DNA of 64,000 nucleotides from Anaerocolumna sp. MB42-C2 (lineage in GTDB: Bacteria > Bacillota > Clostridia > Lachnospirales > Lachnospiraceae), in NCBI RefSeq assembly GCF_030913705.1, contig NZ_CP133190.1, positions 930,001-994,000 of the forward strand. The letters are read 5' to 3'. Below, in pieces: positions 38,357-46,984 of the stretch. The stretch's first letter is position 1; every line of letters starts with the position of its first letter. The notes below the pieces were generated by a model, which searched no databases, was not told the origin of the DNA, and saw only the letters and a program-made list of their open reading frames with translations. A program made the position numbers and the translations under genes.

Positions 38357-38676
38357 TAAAAATTCACCCCCACGAACATATTATTAATTTTATTGCAATA
38401 AGATTTCCATTCTTCATAATACAGTCTAAGCTGTATTTTACCCTTATCGGTTATTTTATAGTATCTTCTGTTCCTGCCGTCAAATGCCAGATCATAAACC
38501 TCCAGACAGTCATCTTTTTGTAACCGCCTTAAAACCGGATACAAGGTGGATTCTGATATCTCTATAACCTGCCTTACATCCTGGGTAATTTTATATCCAT
38601 AGGTTCCCTCTTTCTCTTTCGACACAACCGCAAGTACAATTGCATCGAGTAATGCAGCACCTGTATTAAATACCAT
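38356..38676 (-). CDS. PadR-family transcriptional regulator
   Basis: 106 residues. Winged HTH (DAIVLAVVSKEKEGTYGYKI, TLYPVLRRLQKDDCL, RRYYKITDKGK). First gene of a four-gene envelope operon with DUF1700, DUF4097 and PspC; stop and start codons overlap between the first three. A perfect 21-bp palindrome over its -10 at 38774-38794 is the likely autoregulatory operator. Confidence 0.93.
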   Translation of the reverse strand: MVFNTGAALLDAIVLAVVSKEKEGTYGYKITQDVRQVIEISESTLYPVLRRLQKDDCLEVYDLAFDGRNRRYYKITDKGKIQLRLYYEEWKSYCNKINNMFVGVNF

Positions 38677-38773
38677 AACATCTACTTCCTTTCATATTTA
38701 TACTCCTAATTCACCCTCTATTCCCACTTAGTTTTACATTTCATTTAATTCATCCAATGCTATTTCATATTAT

Positions 38774-38816
38774 ATATTATACGCCGTATAATATTATTGA
38801 TGAATATAATATACAA
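38774..38816 (-). promoter_or_regulatory. PadR promoter and palindromic operator
   Basis: On the minus strand TTGTAT (38816-38811), 17 bp, TATTAT (38793-38788). ATATTATACG C CGTATAATAT at 38774-38794 is a perfect palindrome with 10-bp arms that covers the -10. Confidence 0.75.
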
Positions 38817-38954
38817 TATTGAATAATATGTGTCAATTATTTTTTTGATAATAATAAAATTTTATTTTAAACTTATAGCTAAAACACACTTGAGTTTCGT
38901 TATATACCAAAAACACCTGACAAATTTTTGCTCATACTTAGCTTTCAGAATCAT

Positions 38955-38977
38955 AACTACCGGCTAAGCCGGTAGTT
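38955..38977. repeat. Perfect hairpin at left border of the mobile remnant
   Basis: AACTACCGGC / GCCGGTAGTT with a TAA loop, followed by TTTG. A similar hairpin (CCACCTGC/GCAGGTGG) lies at 42216-42234 on the other side of the island. Confidence 0.6.
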
Positions 38978-39024
38978 TGTTCTGCCCCTATAAGGAGCTT
39001 TTACCGGCACTGGAGTCTAAAGAC

Positions 39025-39701
39025 TCATAGTTGCTTGACCTTTTCAAAGGCTTCTCGGTCAATAATCGGTTCATGGGTGTTCTGAACAACAATCCAGTCT
39101 TTTTCGGGTACGGCTTCGATTTTGTGTATCTTGTAGCTTTTCACACGATTTCGCCCCTGTGCCATATCCCCAACATAGACGGGGTTTTTCAGCATATTGC
39201 TGATAGTAATGGTACTCCACATAGGCTGTGTCTGTCCGTTGGGGCATTTGTACTTTAATCCCTGACTTTGCTTGTAAACGGAAGGGCACATAACACCGTG
39301 GTCGTTTAGATGATTTACAATAGCCCTGACGGTCATACCGCTTAGACACATGGAAAAATCTGCTTTACTACTTCTGCGGCTTCGTGGTCTACCAACAAAG
39401 CGTGTTTATCATTGGGATCTTTGATGTAGCCATAGGGGGCATAGGAGCCGATAAATTCCCCATTGCGTTTCTTGTAGTCAAATACCTGACGGATTTTCTT
39501 TGAGGTCTGGTAGCAATACTGGTCGTTCATTACGTTTGTTATTGGAACGAGAATACTGGATACACTGTCAGGATTCAAATAACTGTCTACGCCCTCTGCC
39601 AAACTGATAAAGCGTACAATCATCTGAACAAACAAATTTTCAATCAGACTTCCTGCGTCCGTATAGTTACGGGAAAGGCGGGAAAGGTCTTTGACAATCA
39701 T
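39025..39701 (-). pseudogene. Serine recombinase remnant (truncated, frameshifted)
   Basis: Two ORFs in different frames make up one broken large serine recombinase. 39342-39701 reads MIVKDLSRLSRNYTDAGSLI..., the second half of the resolvase domain plus the start of the recombinase domain; 39025-39351 continues with MCLSGMTVRAIVNHLNDHGV. A frameshift near 39350 separates them. The N-terminal part with the catalytic serine is missing (a stop lies just upstream), and the C-terminal zinc/coiled-coil part is lost. It resembles the recombinases of Tn4451/Tn5397-like elements. It cannot be active. Confidence 0.85.
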
Positions 39702-39736
39702 TTGACGGGTAGTGCCTTTTTTTATTTTTGCTTATA

Positions 39737-39785
39737 AGGTTTTTCTATTAGCTCATTTTTTCATAATGAGCTAATAGAAAAACCT
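39737..39785. repeat. 20-bp perfect inverted repeat
   Basis: AGGTTTTTCTATTAGCTCAT (39737-39756) and its exact complement (39766-39785) with a 9-nt loop. It lies just after the riboswitch terminator on the minus strand and shares six bases with it, so the two hairpins are mutually exclusive. Confidence 0.75.
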
Positions 39786-39804
39786 GCCGCAAAAGGGCAG
39801 GTTT
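39780..39804 (-). terminator. Terminator of the c-di-GMP riboswitch
   Basis: AAACCTGCC pairs with GGCAGGTTT on the minus strand and is followed by TTCT within a T-rich run; 17 bases after the aptamer. The likely expression platform. Confidence 0.75.
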
Positions 39805-39820
39805 AGTACGAAATTTAACT

Positions 39821-39900
39821 TGGCGGCCAGGCTATCATCATGCGTTTGCACCTTAGACCCTTGGCTTTGCGTCCTTGCCTTTCGGAAAGTTTGCCCTTTA
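39821..39900 (-). ncRNA. Cyclic di-GMP-I (GEMM) riboswitch
   Basis: On the minus strand the aptamer reads in order GGGCAAACTTTCCGAAAGG, GGACGCAAAGCC, GGGTCTAAGG and ATGATAGCCTGGCCGCC. These are the conserved GCAAA, GNRA tetraloop (GAAA), GGACGCAAAGCC core and 3' half of a class I c-di-GMP riboswitch. A terminator follows at 39780-39804. No intact gene lies downstream on that strand, only the recombinase remnant. Its usual target is thus missing. Confidence 0.9.
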
Positions 39901-39927
39901 CACAGCTATATTAATTTGTTGCGACTT

Positions 39928-41550
39928 CTATTTTTCAACTCCTATCAATTTTCCGTTTTCGTCATAAATTGTATGAACACTGATTTCACCACCGTCAACA
40001 GACTGATAGGTAAAAACTCCATCATCTTTTTTTTCGTCTATAAATTGTTTTACTAATTGTCCATTATAATAAACGTTACCCCTACCGCTTCCTTGTTGCT
40101 CTTTGTACTCAATCCCAAAATCCTTATACTTGGCAAACTTCTGTGCAAATGTTTCACCTCCTGATACACCTCCGGTGGCATATGTGACTGCATCAGAAGA
40201 GCCTTTCAAATCCTCCAAATTTCTTTGCTTAAATTCCTCTTGACTATATTTTACAATCCCCGTTAAGTCGCCAAAAGGATTTATACTTCCATCGCTATTT
40301 TCAATAACTTTGCGTGTTGTATGCACATCAACCGCACCTTCCTCGTTCAAATATTCATATCGTACGGATGATGTGTTATCGCCCAAGTCCACACCATCCC
40401 AAAAGTATCTTACAAGCTCATCATTAAAATACATCTTACCGTCTTTATCAAACGAAATGCCGTATGGGCCATATTCGGATAATAATTCCTGTTCCGTTGG
40501 AGTATTTAAGACAGCCTGTAAATGTTCATCCCCTGATGAAACTACATATGTCGTTTGCGCTTCGGGAACTGCTGATGAATTGGCTGCAAATGCCGCACCC
40601 GTCCCCAATGTTCCTGCTAATACTAAGCAGAAAATAACAGCTCCTGCTTTCTTTTTGCTTGTGTCCATAATGGAAAATATTCTTTTTTTCATACCTTTCT
40701 TACCTCCATAAAAATTTGTTGAGAATGCCGTTTGCATTCTTGATTGATTTTTGATAACACCAATGATGGTTTCACTGTATTGTTGCCTCGTGCCAATATC
40801 TGTTTTGCTTACTACCTCCGCATCACATGATATTTCGCATTGTGACGCGATGGCCTTTGCCATCACATACATTACAGGATTAAACCAGTGAACGGCGGTT
40901 GCAAAAAGTACCAGACTTTTATACCACAAATCCTTACGTTTGAAGTGTACCAATTCGTGTTTGAGGATGTATGACCGTTCATCCGCTGAAAAGTCAGACC
41001 ACGGCAACAAGATTGTAGGTCTTACAAAACCGATCATCATTGGGCTTGAGATACAGGAGCATATTTGCAGTTTAACTGGTGTGGTTATTCCCATATCTAC
41101 TTTAATCTTTTGTAAGGTATCATTCATTTGCTTATCAGGCTGTCCGTTCCATCGGTTTACCATTCTAAGAAATCGAAAATGCTTTAACCCGTGATAAACC
41201 ATAAAGGCAAAAAGTCCGGCAATCCATAGGCATATACCAATTAGATACCATGAAATTGCCGATAGCGCTTGTGATGGTGTATTGGTTGGAATTGTTGAAT
41301 CAATAATATTCCCAGCGTTTCCAGGTATGATTTGCTGGATATAATCGGGCGCGGCATTCATCTGAATAAATGCTGTGTCGGGATGAACCCGGAATGGAAT
41401 GATTAAACCTACCACAAGCACTAACCAGATATAATACAACCATTTTGCAGAATATCTTTTTGACAGCCATGGGGTAGCGGCAATGAAACCCAATACAAGC
41501 ACTGACATGGTAACAGAGCATTCTATCAATGCAGTCATAAATTCCCGCAT
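39928..41550 (-). CDS. M56-family (BlaR1-like) membrane metallopeptidase with duplicated sensor module
   Basis: 540 residues. About four membrane segments in the first 330 residues, with the zinc motif HELVH near 197-201. The signature CEISCDAEVV is the third-ligand region. A last membrane segment (VIFCLVLAGTLGTGAAFA, about 305-322) leads to an outside domain. It lacks the penicillin-binding sensor of true BlaR1. Instead it carries two copies of a beta module (one around FDKDGKMYFNDELVRYF, the other around NVYYNGQLVKQF), each ending in VDVHT or ISVHT. It presumably cleaves the adjacent BlaI when a signal binds. One base separates it from blaI. Confidence 0.88.
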   Translation of the reverse strand: MREFMTALIECSVTMSVLVLGFIAATPWLSKRYSAKWLYYIWLVLVVGLIIPFRVHPDTAFIQMNAAPDYIQQIIPGNAGNIIDSTIPTNTPSQALSAISWYLIGICLWIAGLFAFMVYHGLKHFRFLRMVNRWNGQPDKQMNDTLQKIKVDMGITTPVKLQICSCISSPMMIGFVRPTILLPWSDFSADERSYILKHELVHFKRKDLWYKSLVLFATAVHWFNPVMYVMAKAIASQCEISCDAEVVSKTDIGTRQQYSETIIGVIKNQSRMQTAFSTNFYGGKKGMKKRIFSIMDTSKKKAGAVIFCLVLAGTLGTGAAFAANSSAVPEAQTTYVVSSGDEHLQAVLNTPTEQELLSEYGPYGISFDKDGKMYFNDELVRYFWDGVDLGDNTSSVRYEYLNEEGAVDVHTTRKVIENSDGSINPFGDLTGIVKYSQEEFKQRNLEDLKGSSDAVTYATGGVSGGETFAQKFAKYKDFGIEYKEQQGSGRGNVYYNGQLVKQFIDEKKDDGVFTYQSVDGGEISVHTIYDENGKLIGVEK

Positions 41551-41551
41551 A

Positions 41552-41929
41552 TCAAATCCTCCGTTCTTTCACCCATTTCATCAGTTCTTCAATATCGGCA
41601 TCGTTAAGCTGCTTCCCATCATAAAGGGTATTGACAAAGCTAAGAAATGAGTTTTCATGATAAAGTTTCATAAAGTTACCTGTTTCAAATTTCAGATAGT
41701 CCTCTTTGTCTACAAGCGGGAAATAGGTGCGCTCCTTACCGTTTTTCTCCGTCCGCAAAAAGCCCTTTTCCACCAGTCTAAGCATCAGTGAAATTACAGT
41801 TGGCGCTTTCCATTCACGCTCATTGCCTAACGTTTCCATAATCATGTTAGTTGTGATGGGCGGCTCGTTCGCCCACACCACCTTCATAATCTCAAATTCC
41901 GTGTCAGGCAGTTTTTTAAAGTTACTCAT
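41552..41929 (-). CDS. BlaI/MecI-family repressor
   Basis: 125 residues. N-terminal winged HTH (LPDTEFEIMKVVWANEPPIT, WKAPTVISLMLRLVEKGFL), C-terminal dimerisation helices. Paired with the M56 gene just after it, as in bla/mec systems, where proteolysis of the repressor induces the operon. Three TTACA(N)TTGYCTAA sites upstream are likely operators. GGAGATG precedes the start. Confidence 0.92.
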   Translation of the reverse strand: MSNFKKLPDTEFEIMKVVWANEPPITTNMIMETLGNEREWKAPTVISLMLRLVEKGFLRTEKNGKERTYFPLVDKEDYLKFETGNFMKLYHENSFLSFVNTLYDGKQLNDADIEELMKWVKERRI

Positions 41930-41946
41930 TCATATCATCTCCTTTT

Positions 41947-42029
41947 TAGGCAATTGCCTATATTCGTATTTTACACTTGCCTAAAACGAATGTCAATAGT
42001 GTTGAGAAATATTTTTTACAATTGTCTAA
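41947..42029 (-). promoter_or_regulatory. BlaI promoter with three operator-like sites
   Basis: On the minus strand TTGACA (41996-41991), 17 bp, TAAAAT (41973-41968). TAGGCAATTGCCTA at 41947-41960 is a perfect palindrome; TTACACTTGCCTAA (41971-41984) and TTACAATTGTCTAA (42016-42029) match one half. Spacing suits cooperative BlaI binding. Confidence 0.75.
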
Positions 42030-42100
42030 AATATATTCGACGGGATTTGCAAAATTAAATTTGGGGTTGATACCCATAATATCAGCTTGATAAACTTCAT
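42026..42100 (-). CDS. Possible 24-residue peptide ORF upstream of blaI
   Basis: MKFIKLILWVSTPNLILQIP and four further residues. AAAGGAG lies seven bases upstream, and a TTGTTG-17-TAAAAT promoter candidate lies further up at about 42137-42165. It could be a small membrane peptide or the stump of a gene cut by island decay. Confidence 0.3.
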   Translation of the reverse strand: MKFIKLILWVSTPNLILQIPSNIF

Positions 42101-42215
42101 AAAAATTCTCCTTTCATTGAATGGCCTTATTGTTGTATCCTACCTATATTTTACCATTCTGGGCAGGGCTCAACAATGTTGTCGAGGGTTTGTAAATGTT
42201 AAAGTAGTAGACAGC

Positions 42216-42234
42216 CCACCTGCATAGCAGGTGG
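42216..42234. repeat. Perfect hairpin at right border of the mobile remnant
   Basis: CCACCTGC / GCAGGTGG with an ATA loop, followed by TTTAAAAAAA. Its form (8-10-bp GC stem, A/T-only three-base loop, then TTT) matches the left hairpin at 38955-38977. Confidence 0.55.
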
Positions 42235-42262
42235 TTTAAAAAAAGATTGCTATACAAAAAAA

Positions 42263-42296
42263 GCTATTGCAATTCATAATTATGAATTACAACAGC
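42263..42296 (-). terminator. Serine dehydratase operon terminator
   Basis: GCTATTGCAATTCAT pairs with ATGAATTACAACAGC (two mismatches); on the minus strand TTTTTTTGT follows. Confidence 0.65.
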
Positions 42297-42344
42297 CTCT
42301 TTTAATTAATAAAATTATTATTACTATAGTGTTGTCTTAAAACT

Positions 42345-43217
42345 TTATTTACAATTTCTGCATGCACCGCAAGCGCTGGGAGCCGCCGCCAATCCCCCTA
42401 ATGCAGTTTCCCGCAATTCATGGGGAATACTGCGTCCCACATTATACATAACAGAAACAGCCTCATCAAAAGGAATTATGTTTTTTATACTGCTTAATGC
42501 AATCTCCGAACAGACTAAAGCATTGGATACACCCATAGCATTTCTTTGCTGACAGGGTGCCTCTACCAGTCCCCCGATGGGATCACAAACGAGACCTAAG
42601 AGGTTGGCAATAGCACTGGTTGCCGCATGCAGACACTGTCTGGGTGTACCTCCCATTATCTCCGTAATAGCTGATGCGGCCATAGCTGATGCGGAGCCTA
42701 CTTCTGCCTGGCAGCCGCCCTCCGCTCCGGCTACGGTCGCATTATAAGCTATGAGATAACCTATTGCCCCAGCGTTAAACAACGCTTTGATTAGTACTTC
42801 ATCCGGAAGATTCATCTCCTCCTGAATTGCTAAAAATGCTCCGGGTATTACTCCGGACGATCCTGCTGTCGGTGCTGCAACAATTAACCCCATTGAGCTG
42901 TTCACTTCAAGAACTCCCATAGCATATGTGATTGCCTTTGACATTAAGGAACCGCAAACCGGAGAATTACCCTCAAGTCTCCGGCTGTTGATTCTCGCGG
43001 CCTCACCGCCGATTAAGCCGCCCATGGAAACAATATCACCTTTTAATGCTTCTTTTGCTGAGTTTTTCATAATGGACCAGGCATGCTCCATTTTTTTTAA
43101 TACATCCTCTCTGCTATTCTCCAAATAATTTGTTTCACGAAGTATCATCACTTCTGAAATGCATATATTATTTTCATCGCATAATTTTATCAGTGCCTCA
43201 CCGGTTGTAAAATTCAT
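42345..43217 (-). CDS. sdaAA: L-serine dehydratase, alpha subunit (Fe-S)
   Basis: Converts L-serine to pyruvate and ammonia. 290 residues. The catalytic and cluster part contains CQAEVGSASAMAASA, CDPIGGLVEAPCQQRNAMG and the C-terminal SACGACRNC; the cysteines bind a 4Fe-4S cluster. It follows the beta subunit gene by 39 bp. Lies next to the mobile remnant but is intact. Confidence 0.95.
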   Translation of the reverse strand: MNFTTGEALIKLCDENNICISEVMILRETNYLENSREDVLKKMEHAWSIMKNSAKEALKGDIVSMGGLIGGEAARINSRRLEGNSPVCGSLMSKAITYAMGVLEVNSSMGLIVAAPTAGSSGVIPGAFLAIQEEMNLPDEVLIKALFNAGAIGYLIAYNATVAGAEGGCQAEVGSASAMAASAITEIMGGTPRQCLHAATSAIANLLGLVCDPIGGLVEAPCQQRNAMGVSNALVCSEIALSSIKNIIPFDEAVSVMYNVGRSIPHELRETALGGLAAAPSACGACRNCK

Positions 43218-43256
43218 AGTTTAAGCTTCCTCTCCAGTTAGTTAATTTGAATCTTT

Positions 43257-43937
43257 TTATAATTTTTCTATTAAAAATGCATCGAAAACACTTTGGAATT
43301 CTTCTATTTTATCAATGACATCTTCGTTAATGGGCTGGTCTGTTTCAATAATAGAATATGCTATAGTTCCTTTATTTTCCCTGTATAACTTCATAAATGC
43401 TATATTTATATCAAACTGACTTAACACATTGGTAACACCGGCTACCACTCCCGGCAGATCTTTATGCCTTATAACTAATGTGTGATAATCTCCTGATAAA
43501 TCAATGTCAACACCATTGATTTTTTTAATAACTGCTCTTCCTCCTCCGATGGATACGCCGGTAATCGTAGTTTCTTCATCATTTTCATTTGTAATTATAA
43601 TATCCACTGTATTGGGATGTATATCCTGTTTGGCGGAGTTGGTTTCGAAAATGTAATGCAGTCCGGCCTTTTTCGCATATTCAAAGGACTCTTTTATTCT
43701 ATAATCCTCCGTATCAAATCCAAGCATTCCCCCCACTAATGCATGGTCCGTACCGTGACCCTGATAAGTCTCGGCAAATGAACCATATAATATGAATTTA
43801 ACCTGTTTAATCGAACTTTTCACCATATTTTTAGCCAATCTGGCTATTCTAAGTGCTCCGGCCGTATGAGAACTGGAGGGGCCGATCATGTTAGGACCAA
43901 TAATATCAAAAACGCTTATTTCTTTCGATGCATACAT
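43257..43937 (-). CDS. sdaAB: L-serine dehydratase, beta subunit
   Basis: 226 residues: the N-terminal ISVFDIIGPNMIGPSSSHTAGALR block of SdaAB, and a C-terminal ACT domain (YHTLVIRHKDLPGVVAGVTNVL) likely to sense serine. First gene of the sda operon. Links to the glycine cleavage operon through one-carbon and serine metabolism, though the two are about 14 kb apart. Confidence 0.95.
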   Translation of the reverse strand: MYASKEISVFDIIGPNMIGPSSSHTAGALRIARLAKNMVKSSIKQVKFILYGSFAETYQGHGTDHALVGGMLGFDTEDYRIKESFEYAKKAGLHYIFETNSAKQDIHPNTVDIIITNENDEETTITGVSIGGGRAVIKKINGVDIDLSGDYHTLVIRHKDLPGVVAGVTNVLSQFDINIAFMKLYRENKGTIAYSIIETDQPINEDVIDKIEEFQSVFDAFLIEKL

Positions 43938-44105
43938 ATTATGAACCTGTCAAAAATGTAATATCATTTATGACAATCTCCTTTCCGCACATTATTTATT
44001 ATAAATATACCCGTAATTTACTTCTTTTAATTCGATATAAAATATAAATTTAAACCACTATTATTTTAACACTGATGCCCTCAATACACAATGCCACTTA
44101 TATAT

Positions 44106-44147
44106 AAAAAACTCCTATGCAGCTGATATGGCTGCATAAGAGTTTTT
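44106..44147. terminator. galT terminator
   Basis: AAAAACTC and ATGCAGC pair with GCTGCAT and GAGTTTTT; T-run on both strands, just past the galT stop. Confidence 0.8.
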
Positions 44148-44154
44148 CCAGTAC

Positions 44155-45732
44155 TTATTTCATATGAGATTCGTTTAAATAATTAATAAATCGTAAAAAG
44201 GCTTCCTGTCCTTCCCTGTTACGCTTGTATACACCGGCATGTTCTAAAACCCGGGAGAATACCAGACCGATTTCATCCTGAATAATTAGATCTATATTCG
44301 CTTCCGAAATATCCTGATATTTCGGAATAAATTCCTCAACCCATTTTTTGTGTTTAGAAATCATTTCATTGGAGCTTATATCTTTTCCTGAAAGTATATA
44401 AGATTTTAAAATCTCCATTTCTTCTTTTAACCTGGAGGGCAGAACCGCTAGTCCCATTACTTCAATTAACCCGATATTTTCTTTTTTTATGTGATGCAGT
44501 TCATCGTGGGGATGATAAACTCCAAAAGGATGTTCATTCGTAGTAACATTATTACGTAATACCAAATCCAGTTCAAAAAAGCTTCCAACTTTACGGGCAA
44601 TCGGTGTTATTGTATTATGAGGTTCTAATTTTAATTTTTCAGAACTGGTACTCTCAGCTGTTTTATCAGCCGGAAGAAGATTTCCGTCCGAATCCGAATA
44701 CGCATAGATAAAGGAAGCTTCATCGGTATAATTTCTCCAGCTGCATAAAATATAATCCCCAAGTTCTATGAGTAATTCTGCACTTTCCGCTTGCAGCCTG
44801 ATAACAGACATGGGCCACTTTACAATACCTGCACGTACCTTTTCATATCCTTTTATACTTAGATATTTTTCTATTGGAGCTTTTGCCATGGCAAATTCAT
44901 AATTACCGCCCTGAAAATGGTCATGTGTAAGTATGGAGCCGCCTACAATAGGTAAATCTGCATTGGAACCCACAAAGTAATGTGGAAATTGTTTTACAAA
45001 ATCAAACAATTTACCAAATGCTGTTTTATCGATCTTCATTGGGGTATGGTCATAATTGAATACGATGCAATGCTCATTATAATAAACGTAAGGTGAATAT
45101 TGGAATCCCCATTTCTGGTTATAAATCTGCACCGGAATAATTCTATGGTTTTGTCTGGCAGGATGATTTACTCTTCCTGAATAACCCACGTTTTCTTTAC
45201 ATAACAGACATTTCGGATAGCCGCTCTGTTTCATATGTTTGGCTGCGGCTATAGCCTTTGGATCTTTTTCCGGTTTTGATAAATTAATGGTAATATCAAT
45301 ATCTCCGTATTCCGTTTTTGTAACCCACTTAATATCCCGCGCTATACGGTAACGTCTTATGTAATCGGTATCCTGGCTGAACGTATAATAAAAGTCCGTA
45401 GCTTTTTTAGGGTTTTCCTTATACAAAGCCTGAAATTTCTTTATTACTTCCGATGGCTTAGGTACCAGTAATCCCATAATTTTAGTATCAAATAAATCTC
45501 TGTAAACAATACTGTTTTCCTTTAAAATTCCTTGTTCATATGCATAATCAAGCATGCCATTCAATATTTGTTCCAGTGAAATATCAGATTCCTTGGAAGT
45601 GACCGTTTCCTCCAATTCCTCCAGTCCAAATAATTCGAGCAGCTGGTTGATTGTATATATTTTATCCTGTTCTTCAATTAATCCTTTTTTTAAACCGTAT
45701 GTAACCAGTGCTGTTATATATTGATTAATCAT
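44155..45732 (-). CDS. galT: UDP-glucose--hexose-1-phosphate uridylyltransferase (type 2)
   Basis: Exchanges UMP between UDP-glucose and galactose 1-phosphate in the Leloir pathway. About 525 residues from the ATG at 45732, with GAGG six bases upstream; the ORF's start at 45831 is inside the leader. GGSILTHDHFQGGNYEF is the active-site block of the Firmicutes GalT family (no HPH motif). Third enzyme gene after galK and galE. Confidence 0.92.
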   Translation of the reverse strand: MINQYITALVTYGLKKGLIEEQDKIYTINQLLELFGLEELEETVTSKESDISLEQILNGMLDYAYEQGILKENSIVYRDLFDTKIMGLLVPKPSEVIKKFQALYKENPKKATDFYYTFSQDTDYIRRYRIARDIKWVTKTEYGDIDITINLSKPEKDPKAIAAAKHMKQSGYPKCLLCKENVGYSGRVNHPARQNHRIIPVQIYNQKWGFQYSPYVYYNEHCIVFNYDHTPMKIDKTAFGKLFDFVKQFPHYFVGSNADLPIVGGSILTHDHFQGGNYEFAMAKAPIEKYLSIKGYEKVRAGIVKWPMSVIRLQAESAELLIELGDYILCSWRNYTDEASFIYAYSDSDGNLLPADKTAESTSSEKLKLEPHNTITPIARKVGSFFELDLVLRNNVTTNEHPFGVYHPHDELHHIKKENIGLIEVMGLAVLPSRLKEEMEILKSYILSGKDISSNEMISKHKKWVEEFIPKYQDISEANIDLIIQDEIGLVFSRVLEHAGVYKRNREGQEAFLRFINYLNESHMK

Positions 45733-45748
45733 CATTTTCCTCATTCCC

Positions 45749-45826
45749 GCGCACGTTTTATGCGCATTTAAAATTTGCACCAAAATGCCAAGCATATTTT
45801 GGTTACGCAGGCACAAAATTTGGAGG
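45749..45826 (-). other. Structured galT leader
   Basis: Contains CCAAAAT/ATTTTGG (45780-45802), a flanking AAATTTTG/CAAATTTT pair, and GCGCA/TGCGC (45749-45765) close to the galT start. May affect galT translation or mark a processing site. Confidence 0.35.
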
Positions 45827-45939
45827 TTCAAAGTAATTACTTTTTAACCTTTTCTTTCGGTTCTATAATTGAAAGCTTGCACCCGATTATCCGATACAAG
45901 CTTTTAAGCCAAACTATTCATTTTCTGTTATGATGGTGA

Positions 45940-46932
45940 CTAATTGCTTTTGTATCCGTTTGGATGGGTTTTATGCCATTTCCAGGCAGAAGAAATAATT
46001 TCTTCAATATCCTCATGCTGAGGTTTCCAGCCCAAGACAGTTTTGGCTTTTTCACTGGAAGCAATCAGTTTGGCAGGATCTCCGGCTCTTCTTGGAGTAA
46101 TCACTGCCGGTATTGGTGAATTCGTTACTTTTCTTGCTGCATCGATTACTTCATTTACAGTAAATCCCACACCGTTTCCAAGGTTAAAAATATTGCTTTC
46201 GTTGCCCTCCATCAGGTACTTTACCGCTAAGATATGAGCGGATGCTAAATCAGTAACATGAATATAATCACGAATACAGGTACCGTCTTTTGTGTCATAA
46301 TCATCTCCATAGACACTGATGGATTCTCTTTTACCGTTCGGCACCTGAAGAATTAACGGTATCAGGTGAGATTCCGGATTGTGAGCTTCTCCGATATTGC
46401 CGCTTTTATGAGCACCGCAGGCATTAAAATACCGTAAGGAAACATAACGTAAACCGTGTGCTTTATCAACCCATTTAAACATTTTCTCCATAGACAGCTT
46501 AGTTTCACCATATGCATTAGTTGGTTCCGTACGATCTGTTTCTAAGATAGGTACTTTCTCCGGTTCTCCGTAAGTCGCTGCTGTGGAAGAGAATACGATT
46601 TTTTTTACATCATGGGCTACCATGGATTCCAGTAATACCTTGGTTCCGTTTAAATTATTATCATAGTACTTAAGTGGGTTTGTCATACTTTCTCCAACCA
46701 GGGAGTTTGCTGCAAAATGAATTACCGCATCTATCTTTTCCTTTTCAAAAACACTGTCAATAAATGCTCTGTTTCTGATATCTCCCTGATAAAAACGGGC
46801 CTTGGGATGAACTGCCTCTTTATATCCGGTCTCTAAGTTATCAACGATTACAACATCCTGACCTTGATCAATTAACTCATACACGGTGTGTGAGCCAATA
46901 TAACCGGCTCCTCCTAAAACTAATACTGTCAT
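45940..46932 (-). CDS. galE: UDP-glucose 4-epimerase
   Basis: Interconverts UDP-galactose and UDP-glucose. 330 residues: GGAGYIGSHT at 7-16 binds NAD; the catalytic Ser-Ser-Thr and YGETKLSMEK (YxxxK) are present. GTGAGG precedes the ATG. Between galK and galT on the same strand. Confidence 0.97.
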   Translation of the reverse strand: MTVLVLGGAGYIGSHTVYELIDQGQDVVIVDNLETGYKEAVHPKARFYQGDIRNRAFIDSVFEKEKIDAVIHFAANSLVGESMTNPLKYYDNNLNGTKVLLESMVAHDVKKIVFSSTAATYGEPEKVPILETDRTEPTNAYGETKLSMEKMFKWVDKAHGLRYVSLRYFNACGAHKSGNIGEAHNPESHLIPLILQVPNGKRESISVYGDDYDTKDGTCIRDYIHVTDLASAHILAVKYLMEGNESNIFNLGNGVGFTVNEVIDAARKVTNSPIPAVITPRRAGDPAKLIASSEKAKTVLGWKPQHEDIEEIISSAWKWHKTHPNGYKSN

Positions 46933-46984
46933 ATATTTACCTCACATTCTGCCGCTGAAAGCGGTATTCAATTAATATGTTCAC

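Larger units (their letters stand above)
38677..39024. other. Upstream region of the PadR operon
   Basis: 348 bp, AT-rich, carrying the PadR promoter/operator and, at 38955-38977, the island-border hairpin. No gene. Confidence 0.4.
41930..42344. other. Control region and right border of the mobile remnant
   Basis: 415 bp with the BlaI promoter and operators, a 24-codon ORF at 42026-42100, the border hairpin at 42216-42234 and the serine dehydratase terminator at 42263-42296. Confidence 0.5.
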
